A DNA stretch of 64,000 nt from Undaria pinnatifida (lineage: Eukaryota; Sar; Phaeophyceae; Laminariales; Alariaceae), in NCBI GenBank assembly GCA_012845835.1, contig JABAKD010000010.1, forward strand, positions 10,668,311 to 10,732,310, given 5' to 3'. The translations under genes and the position numbers were made by a program. Under the pieces are notes generated by a model. That model worked only from the letters and a program-made list of their open reading frames with translations. It did not search any database and had not been told where the DNA came from. This document shows, in pieces, positions 33,649 through 44,035 of the stretch (position 1 is the stretch's first letter; the number at the start of each line of letters is the position of its first letter).

Positions 33649-35397
33649 ATGGGGGAAGCCAACAGCAGCACTTCACTCGCCAACGCCATTAAAGGACTAA
33701 GGACGTTCGATGAGCGCAGCCCAGCCGATTCTCGAGATTGGTATAAACGATTGGCGGTTGTAATTGGAATACCCAGACGCGATATCGCTAACCTCATTAA
33801 AGGGCATCCTCGACCGACCGAAGCGACGGCGGGTACGGGATCTTCACCAGCACTCGCACAAGAAGTCGCAGCTTATGAAAGGGCAAATCAAGACCTGTAC
33901 GCCATGCTTTTTCTACTAACGGAGAAACCAGCATCTCTACTTGTACTCAAGCACGAGGACGAGACTGGGACGACCGGTGACGGACAAAAGGCCCTGCATG
34001 AGCTTGTCTCGGTGTGCAACAAGGTCACTGACGAAGTGTTCCGGGCGAAAATGGACAAGCTCGTCAACTCCAACATGGAGCAAGGAGAAGATCCGGACTC
34101 CTACTTTATGGAAAAGGAGCTCGCGCGCTCTGAGCTCGAGAAGATGGGCGAGACGATTTCCGATCGCAGGTTCAAGGACATCTGTGTACAAGGATTTACG
34201 GCGGAGTACAAGGACATCAAGATGATGATGTACCGAGACCCGACTTTCGACGTCGGTCAGATGCAAAGCACGATGCGCCACCTTTATTTGGATGATCTTT
34301 ACTGCAACAGAGACACCAGGATCGCTGGTCGTGGCGTAGCCATGACTGCGGCATCAACTTGCAGTCATTGCGGAAAGCAAGGGCACTACGCCCGCAACTT
34401 CTGGAAAAGGAAGGACGACAACGACAGCAGATCTACAGGCGCCCACGACAAGCAGAAGAAAAAGGAATCTTCAGACGGCAAGGCAGCATCCAAGGTTGGA
34501 GCTGAGCACAAGTGGTGTTATGTACACAAGACTACCTCGCACGACTACACGGAATGCTACAAACAAGGAGCGCCACGCCCACCGCAGAGTGGACGCGCTC
34601 ACACTGCCTCTGCTGTACAAAGCGCGAGCACACGCCCCAACGACGACGAAAAGCCGTCCCTTAGTTTCGACGGTTGTTTCGTAGAGGGATTCGCGTTAAC
34701 AGGGCTGCTAGCTGGTAGCGGCAACAGGGGTTTTCACCCCAACAGCGACGGTAGCGGCGACAGGGGTGTTTACCCCAACAGCGACAGTTTTACGATGATT
34801 GTGGACAGCGGCGCGTCGGACCACTTAATAGACGAGGAGCTGTTTCCAAGACTGCCGAAAAGCATGAGGGGTTACAAGAAGCTAAAGGACCCGAAGGCCA
34901 TCATGACCAACGGGAACAAGAAGGTATTCGCAACAGCAATATGCACCATCTGGGGATACATCATCAACCCGGCTGGCAAGTGTGTTCCCGTTCGTACCCC
35001 GGCAATGTTCGTACCTGGACTGGAGCGCAACGTCTTCTCCTCCATCAAAGCAATGCAATCAGGGGTAAGCACTATCCTCGGGACGGGAAACCCCCACTTG
35101 CAGTTCGACAGCAGCACTTCGCTTCCGCTCACCCAACACCCAGAGGGCAAGGGTCTATGCTCTTACGACGTATTTCTTCGCACCCTGGGCGGCACAGCTG
35201 ATACGTCATCAACGCCTGCTGTAAATCCTGCAGCACAGGCAAGCAACGACGCCAATCGAGGCGATTACACCTTAAAAAAAAAACAAGAATTCTGCACCAA
35301 TTCCAGCATTGCCATGGAGCACACCACAATGGTAACGGCCCAACTGAAGAGGGTATCCGCGCGGTATGGACAGAGTCGTGCGACCCAAAAGGAGTGA
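33649..35397 (+). CDS. Gag-protease polyprotein, copia-like
   Basis: An uninterrupted 582-codon frame. Residues ~1-230 form a helical capsid-like region (SRDWYKRLAVVIGI, YLDDLYCNRD). Next is a zinc knuckle, CSHCGKQGHYARNF, in which the last cysteine is replaced by phenylalanine, so zinc binding is probably weakened. A second CxxH...HxxxxC motif (CYVHKTTSHDYTEC) follows, as in many copia gags. Around residue 383 is the aspartic protease site IVDSGASDHLID. Near the C-terminus KKQEFCTNSS matches the stretch just before the catalytic Glu of copia integrase (compare KQEFTTADGP in the element at 4,022), so a large deletion fused protease to an integrase remnant. Ends at TGA 35,395. An intact frame of this length in a defective element suggests recent activity or selection for Gag. 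Confidence 0.85.
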   Translation: MGEANSSTSLANAIKGLRTFDERSPADSRDWYKRLAVVIGIPRRDIANLIKGHPRPTEATAGTGSSPALAQEVAAYERANQDLYAMLFLLTEKPASLLVLKHEDETGTTGDGQKALHELVSVCNKVTDEVFRAKMDKLVNSNMEQGEDPDSYFMEKELARSELEKMGETISDRRFKDICVQGFTAEYKDIKMMMYRDPTFDVGQMQSTMRHLYLDDLYCNRDTRIAGRGVAMTAASTCSHCGKQGHYARNFWKRKDDNDSRSTGAHDKQKKKESSDGKAASKVGAEHKWCYVHKTTSHDYTECYKQGAPRPPQSGRAHTASAVQSASTRPNDDEKPSLSFDGCFVEGFALTGLLAGSGNRGFHPNSDGSGDRGVYPNSDSFTMIVDSGASDHLIDEELFPRLPKSMRGYKKLKDPKAIMTNGNKKVFATAICTIWGYIINPAGKCVPVRTPAMFVPGLERNVFSSIKAMQSGVSTILGTGNPHLQFDSSTSLPLTQHPEGKGLCSYDVFLRTLGGTADTSSTPAVNPAAQASNDANRGDYTLKKKQEFCTNSSIAMEHTTMVTAQLKRVSARYGQSRATQKE

Positions 35398-36543
35398 ACA
35401 CCAACAGGCGGAAAAAACACGCCTAAAGAGGCTACTGCCACGAAGACTGAGCGCCAACATGTGCAAATCCCGGACATCACACCCGAGAAAACCATTGTCA
35501 CTGAGACGGAGCGCTTTTGTGCGCTAGTCCAGGTCATGCTACATTACTACGAGAACAACATTTTGGAAGAGGAAAAGTAATCGACAACAGCCGGAGCGTC
35601 ATCGACGGGAGCTGGAGCATCCTCATCAGAAGAAGAAAAGTCATCATCACCAGAGGTTGGAGAATCGTCATCAAGGGTTGGAGCACTACCGCAAGAAGTT
35701 GGGGTGTCCTTGACAGGAATTACACCTGCTATTCTGCCCAGGGACGCACATTCTACTATAACTGGGGCCGCATCGGATGTACCGCATAACGAGACTGCCA
35801 GTACAAGACCCAATCCAAGAGTCGAGGATAGCGTCGACAACACGCACGCAACAAGAGCATCGGGAACAACCCCGCCGACCACGTGTGTAAACTTCACCTG
35901 CACCGAGAGAGACCCGTTTCGGATCCCGGAGGAGGAAAACCGGGTGATTAAAATCCCCAACGACATACTAAGATGCCATCCACTTCACGGATCAGCATCG
36001 CCTGGAAACACTGGAACCGGAATTACCGGAGCTGGGATCTCCATAGCATCTTCGCATGGGATCGTCGGAGCAACGTCATCTGGATCACCATCGCACACCG
36101 GAGCAATTGCATCCGAGGTCACTGGATCAACTTCATCTTGGATCACTGGAGCATCAGCTGGACCAACAGCATCACATGGAACCATTGGAATCGCTGGATC
36201 ATCGCCATCTGGGACCACCGGACCATCAGCTGAGCCAAGGGTCGACGGATCGACAATGTCCGCTACACCCGGGATCACACCAGCTACTTTTGAGCCAAGC
36301 TTTGGAGCTAAGCTCAACAACGAAACAGACCGACAGGAGGAGGTTCACACGCTCATGACAGCAAAAGGACAGCCACTGGCAAGCCCCGAGACAGGATCTG
36401 CGGAATCAACACAGGACGACCAAGAGCCACTGGCGACATCTCCGGCATTCGTGTACACCCGCAAGCCAACCTCAAGCTTCCTCTCTATCCTGAACGACGA
36501 GCCCATAAACATCGAGGCCAAGACGCAGAGACTGGCTGCATAA
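35398..36543 (+). pseudogene. In-frame continuation: S/T/G-rich repeat segment
   Basis: The same frame as gag-protease continues past TGA 35,395 for 60 codons (TPTGGKNTPKEATATK ... HYYENNILEEEK) to TAA 35,578. It then stays open for another 320 codons to TAA 36,541. The last part is rich in Ser, Thr, Gly and Ala with short repeats such as GTTGPSAEP and TGSTSSWITGA. It could be the decayed linker between integrase and reverse transcriptase, which is often low-complexity, or a novel tail. With two stops it is either expressed by readthrough, made separately from the ATG at 35,704, or dead. Confidence 0.5.
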
Positions 36544-37957
36544 TTAACAGTCGAGGCGGAGCCGATGACGGCAATGTTTTGAGAGAAATAAATCTACCTA
36601 CCACTCCAACTTCAAGATGGAGTTAAGCTTCTAAGTTCAAGCAACGGACAACACACTAAGCACATCTTGAAACGTCTACACCAACAATGTCTACATCAAC
36701 AAGGTCAAGCCACTGGAATTGTGAAATGCTTTATATCTTTACCAAAACTGTACGTAGAGTATCGCATGCTCTCTTTGTACGGGGCGAGCAGAGACAACGA
36801 CCGGTGTTGTGCATGGTTTGGACAATGCGAAATATCGCAATTAATGCCAAGGAAAGAGTACAAGTTGAATAGGTATTTTGACTGGATAGTTGAAGCTTAC
36901 ATTTGACTACGTCATGTCCGGTACTGCAGGATATATACGACCGGAAAAACCCGCCACCTGGACAAGTGCACACGGAAGGTTAAGATACACGAGAGGTGAT
37001 GCCTCTCTATAATAAGTGGTCTTATCCAGCTGTAAAACGCTGGCAGTGCCCCTTTGTTCCTTTGTTTGAGGGCGGCAGGAACATTGGTAGGCTGTTCACT
37101 CCTATGATTGTTGCGGAATGATGAACACATTCACTGTTTTAGACTACTGCAAACATCTTCTATTCCTTGGTTGATTAACCGATTGGAATATGGTTCACGT
37201 CTGATGATTCTAGTATTGTGAGCTACCTGGTAGTAAGTTAACTTGCATGAATATGCAGAAGCACGTATAGTGTTGGAGCAGGATTTTCGCGTCCGCTTAT
37301 TTTGTGTTCACCCCTCGGGTATTTTAGCAAGATGAGTTTGCTCTACGCAAAACATTTTTCCCAACATTCATCATTGTTGCTGCATGCATTTCTGTTATGG
37401 AGTTTTTTAGCATGAAACGCAGAGTGAGAGAGTGTTAACTTAACGGGAGGCGGTATTAGAGATGCTACTTGTCAGTAACCATCATCTCGATACTTGATAA
37501 CACTTAAAAGTCATCTGATATACATCACGAATTGTTCGTACAACAGACAGTTATAATAAGTCTGTTAGATGTCGTTTATCGATGCAGTACGTAGCAAGCA
37601 CCAGTCTCAGCAGCAATATCTTGGATACATGATGCACAGCAGCTTGCTGGTTAGTCATATCCAAAAGCTGGTACATGTAGTACGTACGAGTAATGTTAGT
37701 ACGAAAACTAATGCGGCGCAATAACGTACGGTTAGCAACGTTCATGGAATATGATTTTAGGTTGACCGCCGGGACGTTGACGTAGCTAAGCTCCCAGAAG
37801 CAAACCTCAGGGAACATTGCCATAGGTACGGTAGACCACGAGCAAGCCTCAGGAAACGTTGCCGTAGGTAGATCAGACAACTACCCGTAGAGTACATCTG
37901 TCCGTAGATTAAGGCGTTGTGCCGTCTCGATCAGGTGATGATCAGGCCCACCTCGAT
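36544..37957 (+). other. 3' non-coding region of the second LTR element
   Basis: No reverse transcriptase or RNase H motif found in any frame. Short open frames only. Confidence 0.5.
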
Positions 37958-38222
37958 CACTCCTCTTTGCTCACCATCAGCTCTCATCTGCTGAGCAAAT
38001 CAATCATCAATCAACATATCGGCCTGGGGTCGCCAAACAACATCTTCTCTGCTAGAGCTCTCTGCTCTTACAGGCTCACCTAACCGCGGCCTTCGTTTGA
38101 CTCAAATCATATATATAGGCTGTGCCTTCATCGGGTCATCCGAAAGCGAGCCTAGGAGCATACACCAGCTAAGAGCTTACACACGCCGCATGCCATCTCA
38201 TATATAAGAGTGATTAACAAAA
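37958..38222 (+). repeat. 3' LTR (minimum extent)
   Basis: Counterpart of 32,188-32,455, with the conserved TATATATAGG and TCATCGGGTCATCCGAAAGC segments. Confidence 0.7.
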
Positions 38223-38383
38223 GGTAGAGGGCTCTTCAAGGTAGAGCGTTGATTAGACAGCGCGCTATCTTTTACCCGCCATTTTCTTGTTGTGCATACT
38301 GCCAGGTATCGTGTATATTCACTCCAAAAACTAACTCACACTGCTGTAACACGTATTGTTTCATGCACATTGAATTCTACAGA

Positions 38384-38632
38384 TGTCTGGTTCTGTCCCC
38401 CTCAATGCGGGTTATACAGTTTCCGTGCGCAGAACAAGGCTGAACGTCTTAGTCCTGTTGACTCTGGCACTAGCAGGGGAGTCACCGACCTGTATCCTTC
38501 ACGAGGGTACACGCTCCGTAATACGCGTGTTCGAATTACCACACGCAGCTTGCAAAGCTGAGTTTTGATACAAAAATCATTTTTGGTCGATCTCACAGCT
38601 GAATGGAGTGTAGTTTCCATTTTTTTAATATA
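38384..38632 (+). mobile_element. R1 interspersed repeat, copy e, diverged
   Basis: Contains CTGTCCCCCTCAA, AGGGGAGTCACCGACCTGTA and GCAGCTTGCAAAGCTGAG, and ends with T-rich TTTAATATAT. More diverged than other copies. Confidence 0.8.
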
Positions 38633-38686
38633 TCATGTACGCATACTCACAAGAAGAGGTATTCGCCAGTCGGTCTTCAATTGCAC

Positions 38687-38895
38687 GAGGGAGCACTGTG
38701 GTAGCCCTTTAAACAACTGGATGGAGGGAATACATTTATTTCCACTCTAATTTCACGTTGCTTGCCGCAAAAAAATACGAGGGCAGTCAATGGTATGATA
38801 GGAGAGAACATTGCTGTGGTAAGCCTTTGAGCGACTGGACAAGAAATTCCACTATAACTTTCAAGTATTATAGTTCGCCGCAATAAACAAGGGCG
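38687..38895. repeat. Diverged ~120-bp tandem pair
   Basis: GCACTGTGGTAGCCTTT-like, CAACTGGA, TTCCACTCTAA-like and GCCGCAA...GAGGGC segments recur in order at about 38,690 and 38,810. Confidence 0.65.
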
Positions 38896-38981
38896 TTTCT
38901 AAAGCCACTCTACTAGTAGTATGTGGCGCTGATTTTTCGCGGGGGAGCATGTCTCCCAAAGACGAACCCCGACCGAACGAA

Positions 38982-38982
38982 G

Positions 38983-39053
<71 letters not shown>

Positions 39054-39150
39054 GCTGTTGTTTTCGTTGTTGTTGTTGTTGTTTTTGTTGTTGTTTTTGT
39101 TGTTGATGTTGTTGTCGTCGTCGTCGTCGTTGTCGTCGTCGTCGTCGTCA
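38982..39150. repeat. GTT/GTC trinucleotide microsatellite
   Basis: About 24 GTT units, then interrupted GTT, then GTC units. Followed by TTGACTCGAATAAT and CCCGTGGTCACAGGA, a tail also seen near 46,590-46,625. Confidence 0.95.
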
Positions 39151-39758
39151 CATTGACTCGAATAATAATCAAGCCCGTGGTCACAGGAGAGACTACTCCA
39201 CAGTAGTCACGCTCTGAAGTGGAAGAGTCGCCAGGGGTTCGACAAGAGAAAATATAATGCCCGTGAATACACTACTTCCACACAACACAGATTCTCGTCC
39301 GAACGCATAGCCTCTTTAGCTCATAGAATTGCAACCACGCACTTCTTGTAGGGACAAATTACTCGGAAATAGTGTAAGATCCCTTTTGCAGTGGTAAAAC
39401 AAAAGGGTTAACATGGAGAACCAACGGGAACCACCAGAAAATTATTACCGTATTATACATACGTGCCTGGTACGTGAAATAAAAATGATGTACCCTGCCT
39501 TGCTGGTATGTTCTTCACATCGCAACTATTAACAATCAATTACGGAAAAGCGCGAAACGAGTTTTAATCTTTCAATGCCCTTGTCCTCTTCCTTTTGAAT
39601 CCTACTACTACTGCTTACTCTGTAAGAGAAGTAGTAGTTACACCTCAGGGAGTTATTTGCTGTTTGTTTCCTCGTATACTCAATTGATTCGTGCTCTGTG
39701 GTTGTCCCTCGCTCGACGCGTGGAGGACCTGGACCTGCCAGAAAGAAGGAAGAGAGGT
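39151..39758. other. No supported gene
   Basis: Apart from the short tail after the GTT array, no repeat or gene recognised. Confidence 0.35.
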
Positions 39759-40262
39759 GTATTATAAAAATAAAAATACATTCCAGCTGTGATAATCGAA
39801 GATTTTGTCGAAACTCATCTTTGCACGCTGTGTGCGATACTCCGATCGCGCGTATTACTGGGTGTATGTCCTCATTATGGATATAGGTAGGCGACCCCTC
39901 TTGGAACTACAGTGAAACTTGTACCAGGGTCAACAGGGAGATGGTTAGTCAGTCTGTGCGCGGAAATTATAGAACCCGTTTTTGTGGGGGACAAAATCTG
40001 ACAGCTGTGGAAGGAAATGCATCAGTTCATCAAGTGTATCCTCCTGTAAGTCGTACAACCAGTGAGGAGAGGGCGGGGTGTTCCAAGGGAATGGGGGGGG
40101 GAAGGGGATTCACAACAGATTTAAGTCGCATAGATGTAAGGACTTGCTATGCACGTGGTGCTGGGTCTATTTTAAATAGGTGATGGTACAGGTGGTGGGG
40201 AAGGAGGGCGCGTGGGGGGGGGGGGCGGGGGGGTGAATTGGAGCTACGGCATGAATGGCTAG
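39759..40262 (-). mobile_element. R1 interspersed repeat, copy f, long form
   Basis: Starts ATTATAAAAATAAAAATACA on plus and runs through the full core into the G-rich middle and the 5' module (GGAGCTACGGCATGAATGGCTAG, inverse). With copy a it defines the long version of R1. Confidence 0.85.
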
Positions 40263-40274
40263 AGAGGTATATAT

Positions 40275-40345
40275 AATAGCAGTAGTAGTAGCGGTAGCAG
40301 TAGTGGTAAGTAGTAGTACAGTGGTTTTATATAGTAGTAGTCGGG
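40275..40345. repeat. AGT-rich microsatellite
   Basis: Interrupted AGTAGT units on the plus strand. Confidence 0.7.
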
Positions 40346-40819
40346 TGGAGGAGGAAAAAAGGCGCACAGAGCTTCCCATCATGTGGCAGATCAAGCGAGA
40401 GAGTGGAACCCACATGGTGGGAGAATGACTGATTCTACGATGATAGCTCCCCCTCAAAACCAGCGATTTTCTTAAACGAGCGTTTCGTCATGATATCATG
40501 GCTGCTCGACACGAGGAAGGATGCTATTAACAAAAGGTCTCTGCATTTATATTTTATTGTGCGCAAGGTCCATCGAACGATGACGTCGGGGTTTCAAGGG
40601 GCACCGTATTTCAGGAGATACGACCAGGATGGAGCTGGTTTCAAAACCGGCGATTTCGTTCAAGAAAAGCCAAAGTTGTTAGTTGGGGGGGCTACCGTAG
40701 AACGACTCGATCGACTGTGAATTGTACAATCAAGGAGGAACGGAATGTGTTACGAGGAAGAGACGAGGAAAACAGACGGGTGGGTGTGAAATATGGGTAA
40801 GTTTGTAGTGTTTGTTATG

Positions 40820-40860
40820 TAGCACTACCCACTGAGCTACTGGTGTCACGCTATATATAC
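40820..40860 (-). repeat. tRNA-like box A fragment
   Basis: On the minus strand CAGTAGCTCAGTGGGTAGTG matches a tRNA 5' half with box A. No matching 3' half, so a SINE head or tRNA remnant. Confidence 0.45.
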
Positions 40861-40865
40861 ATAGC

Positions 40866-41109
40866 TGTCAGATTTTGTCCCCCTCAGAAACGAGTTTTTT
40901 TATAGTTTCCGCGCACAGACTGACTAAAATCATCCTGTTGACCCTGATAGCTACACTGTAGTTGTAAGGGGAGTCGCCGACCTATATCCTTAATAAGGAC
41001 ACACAACTCGTAATGCGCGCGATCGGAGTATCACACACAGCTTGCAAAGATGAGTTTCGACGAAATCTTCGATCTCACAGCTGGAGTGTATTTTCATCTT
41101 TTATAATAT
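40866..41109 (+). mobile_element. R1 interspersed repeat, copy g
   Basis: Core from GTCAGATTTTGTCCCCCTC to TTTTATAATATATAC, closely like copy d. Confidence 0.85.
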
Positions 41110-41114
41110 ATACA

Positions 41115-41281
41115 TGTTGACCCTGATAGCTACACTACCGTAGTTGCAAGGGAGTCGCCGACCTATGTTATCCTTAATGAGGACACACAACCCGTAAATA
41201 ATACGCGCGATCGGAGTATCACACACAGCTTGCAAAGATGAGTTTCGCTTGGCTGGAGTGTGTTTTTATTTTTTATAATAC
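41115..41281 (+). mobile_element. R1 interspersed repeat, copy h, 5'-truncated
   Basis: Begins at TGTTGACCCTGATAGC inside the core and ends with TTTTTATAATA. It lies head-to-tail behind copy g and has lost the CGATCTCACA segment. Confidence 0.85.
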
Positions 41282-41329
41282 ACAACCAACAAATATATGT
41301 TTTCGAGTTCGTTCTACGATTCTCCTCGT

Positions 41330-41561
41330 CGACTTCGTAACGGAGATCTCTGGGGCTCTTCCCTCGCCACGTACCAGCGTCTAGGAATACAGTATCATAT
41401 CAACTATTATTCATCATGTCGCTCTAACAAATATGAAGTCGGTGAGATTCGAACCCACGACCCACGACACATCTTTTTCTTTTTTTTTTCGAGCATGCTC
41501 GCTGGAGACATGACTAGTACGTGGCGAGGGGAAAGCCCCGGAGATCGCTGCTACGAAGTCG
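41330..41561. repeat. Inverted repeat, ~44-bp arms
   Basis: 41,330-41,373 and 41,517-41,561 are inverted copies (CGACTTCGTA..GGAGATCTC, CCCTCGCCACGTAC) with a few mismatches and a 143-base loop. Confidence 0.85.
41431..41475 (-). repeat. tRNA-like T arm, SINE-related
   Basis: On the minus strand CGTGGGTTCGAATCTCACCG has a perfectly pairing 5-bp T stem and a canonical TTCGAAT loop (box B). No complementary acceptor strand or anticodon arm found, so not a functional tRNA gene. Confidence 0.5.
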
Positions 41562-41610
41562 GCGAGAATCAATCAACGAACTTGAAAGCATTGCTTTCAT
41601 TGGTGATGCA

Positions 41611-41664
41611 GCACCACCCGCTGAGCTACCGAGTCACGTGACTCAGTAGCTCAGTGGATAGTGC
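41611..41664. repeat. Head-to-head tRNA-like box A pair
   Basis: A 54-bp palindrome with four mismatches per arm, centred on GAGTCACGTGACTC. Each arm reads outward as GTGACTC.GTAGCTCAG.GG, a tRNA 5' half. A third partial copy follows at about 41,684-41,720. Confidence 0.8.
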
Positions 41665-41719
41665 TATATAGCTAACCAACAACAGTAGTAGTAGTAGCTC
41701 AGTGGATAGTGCTCTAGAC

Positions 41720-43167
41720 TATATAGCCAACAACAGATACATCAGAAAGTAGCCAGAAAACGATCGTTTTCCTAGGAGACAGATAGATAGATGGTGCCCA
41801 CAGACGGCCAAGGAGGAAGGAGATAAAACAATACCAGGTAGACTATACGGAAGAAACGTACTGAGCGCCCAAATACTGGAGGTGTCTCTAGTATTAATAG
41901 GTGTAGGAACGGTGCTGCTCCACCTCGACAGGGTGGTCAAATGACCACGGCTATCAACAAAAAAGTACGCCCCCCACCCTCCCCTTCCCCCCTCGGTCTG
42001 CGTCTGGAAATGGCCCACACCAGAAAACAGATTATCATGCCATTTGACACGATGAGCCGCTGTCGTCCATGTGCAAGAAAGAAAGTACGCGCACAAACCA
42101 GCAGTTCTTCCTCGGATGCAGTTCGCCCTCCATGCGACTCACGGGAGCCGCGCTTTTGGTGCAAGCGATAAGGTCTGTCTCATCGATGAAAAAAACCGGA
42201 CGTGCCCCGTCCCGCGGCGGCATCGTGCGGATGCGAGGGTCACAACAAAAGCCTCATAGTATTATTGCGGTCATGCATGGAATGGGTATACACCCCGCCC
42301 TCTTCCTCCTTGCCGCCACAGTTTTGACGCTCCCGGCTGCGTAGGGGCCACAGCAAAACTAACACCGCCTCTACGCCAAACCATAAAGAAGCCTGATGGA
42401 TGGAGGTCGTTCGCGATCTACGCCCCAGCACACACCTCTGCATGTATTTAATAATTGTCTGTGATAATTTCCGGGCCCGTTCGGCGCGGACAAATATAAC
42501 TATCGGAAATAATGCTTGTTTACTTTACGTCCAGTGGCTGTCGTCAACATGTTTAATCATTCAGAAGTTGGCGTCCGATATCTACCACAAGGTGTATAGA
42601 CTATGGGGTATATACGACAACAACAGGTTGCGTCGTATTGTTGTGTACCTGCCTACCAGGTCAGGAGTCTGTGAGTGATGTTTTGCAGCCGCTCGCCCAC
42701 TCACACATACCAAGCAGCACCAACCACTATATTCTCGGTCTCGCCCCTATCGGCCGCCGTCCGGAACATGACCCGGCATGTTGGAGCTATCAGCCTCTCA
42801 TTGTGCGTCCGTCCGCTGTTTGTTGTACTGCTGTACGGTCCCCGCACAGCGCACAGGCAACACTTATATGAGCGAGCGACAGCCTCGAGAAAAAAACAAA
42901 TCTGGAAACAACTGACAAATCTGAGTGCGAAAAATCGTGATGCATCCCCTCCAAAATATGCCAAATGTTGTGTATTGGAAAACCCTTTTGTAGTATTGCA
43001 GCGCAGCTCGCAGCTCGAGCTAAGACAACCAAGAGAGAGAGAGAGAAGTCGAAGGGAGTTTGTGGCAGGCAGATATAGAGGAGACCCTAGGAGAACCTCT
43101 TATCTTACCCCCCACCGGAAACTCCAGGACTCGATCGCTCTTTCTCTGCTTTGTCACGAGCCAGACC
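41720..43167. other. Upstream of the host gene; possible regulatory region
   Basis: No supported gene. A minus-strand frame (42,223 down to 42,035) reads PVFFIDETDLIACTKSAAPV and looks protein-like but has no start or splice support. The stretch near 43,030-43,090 before the host ATG would be its 5' untranslated region. Confidence 0.3.
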
Positions 43168-43323
43168 ATGGAGGATGCTGTGGTATCGCCGTCGCCGGCA
43201 AGCGTATCCCCGACACCTTCCGCTGCCTCGGCGACGCTGGCGCCGGCTGCAACTGTGTCCAAGGTAGACTCGTTGTCTCTGCGCATGCTGCAGCGCTCGC
43301 TGGTCACTGAGGCGGACTCGAAG
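43168..43323 (+). CDS. Host gene, exon 1: Ser/Ala/Pro-rich N-terminus
   Basis: The ATG at 43,168 sits in a good initiation context (GACCATGG). Fifty-two codons give a low-complexity S/A/P-rich start followed by SLSLRMLQRSLVTEADSK. The exon ends at AAG/GTGCGC in phase 0. It is the first of six exons (43,168-43,323; 45,970-46,046; 54,312-54,363; 59,012-59,052; 60,366-60,421; 61,719-61,873) whose phases agree at all five junctions, giving 179 codons without a stop. I do not recognise the protein. It is mostly charged and helical, with no signal peptide or membrane segment. Transcription start not located. Confidence 0.6.
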
Positions 43324-43546
43324 GTGCGCACCGTTTTCATCCATGGAAAGCTTAGTGATCTGTGCTCAAACGAATTGCTATTTTCGGCTCTGTTTTGACG
43401 TTGTGCTGCGCTTGACTTGGAATCAACATGGTTCGAACACGTATCATACGTAGCAGCAGCTGCTGTTTTGTTTTTACACCATATCCCACATGTTAGCTTG
43501 ATGGAATAGGATGTGCGGAGGCTATCATACGTTCAGAGCTGCTGCT

Positions 43547-43581
43547 ACTGCTGCTGCTGCTGCTGCTGCGGCTGCTGCTGC

Positions 43582-43659
<78 letters not shown>
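43547..43659. repeat. CTG trinucleotide expansion in intron 1
   Basis: 25 uninterrupted CTG units at 43,584-43,658, preceded by CTG runs with two CGG interruptions. Lies 260 bases into the first intron of the host gene, in the CTG orientation relative to its transcript. Confidence 0.97.
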
Positions 43660-43892
43660 GCAATGGTACCATAATCACACACATCAGCTGCACATCACAT
43701 GTTGTTAGCACTGCTGTAGTCCAAGGTGCTCGTTGTCGTGGTGTTCGGTCTTGCTGGCCGTTGCCCACCAAGGCTTGCCACGAAACAAAAGTTGACCCCA
43801 TGTCTCGTCTGTCCGCGGGCCGTCTGCTTTTTTTTTTCTTCTCTTCTTTAAATATTTGAAATACGTCAGCTGTAAGTTCGATCAATTTGACC

Positions 43893-44035
43893 CCTTTAGA
43901 GCCCCAAAAATAAGAAACCCTCCATCCAAGTAGTAATTTTGCCCCGAAAACGGGTTTCAGTTGTAACGGCGTTAAGGGCTGATACTCATTTTTGCAAGCC
44001 CCGTGATCCGTGATACTCCGGTCGCGCGTGCTCAC
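43893..44035. repeat. Decayed repeat fragment with an R1-like end
   Basis: CCCTTTAGAGCCCC...CGAAAACGGGTTTC is shared with 49,732-49,810. The following GATACTCCGGTCGCGCGT resembles R1 in inverse orientation. Confidence 0.6.

Larger units (their letters stand above)
32188..38222 (+). mobile_element. Non-autonomous LTR retrotransposon, gag-protease only
   Basis: Flanked by matching 265-bp repeats at 32,188-32,455 and 37,958-38,222. The interior keeps an open gag-protease gene and then an in-frame S/T/G-rich segment. Reverse transcriptase and RNase H are absent; only a scrap of integrase remains after protease. About 6.0 kb. It would depend on enzymes from another element to move. Confidence 0.75.

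Noticed and set aside
42035-42223. Minus-strand frame with VFFIDETDL resembling a Walker B motif
   Set aside because: No Walker A partner, start or splice sites found; the similarity is too short.
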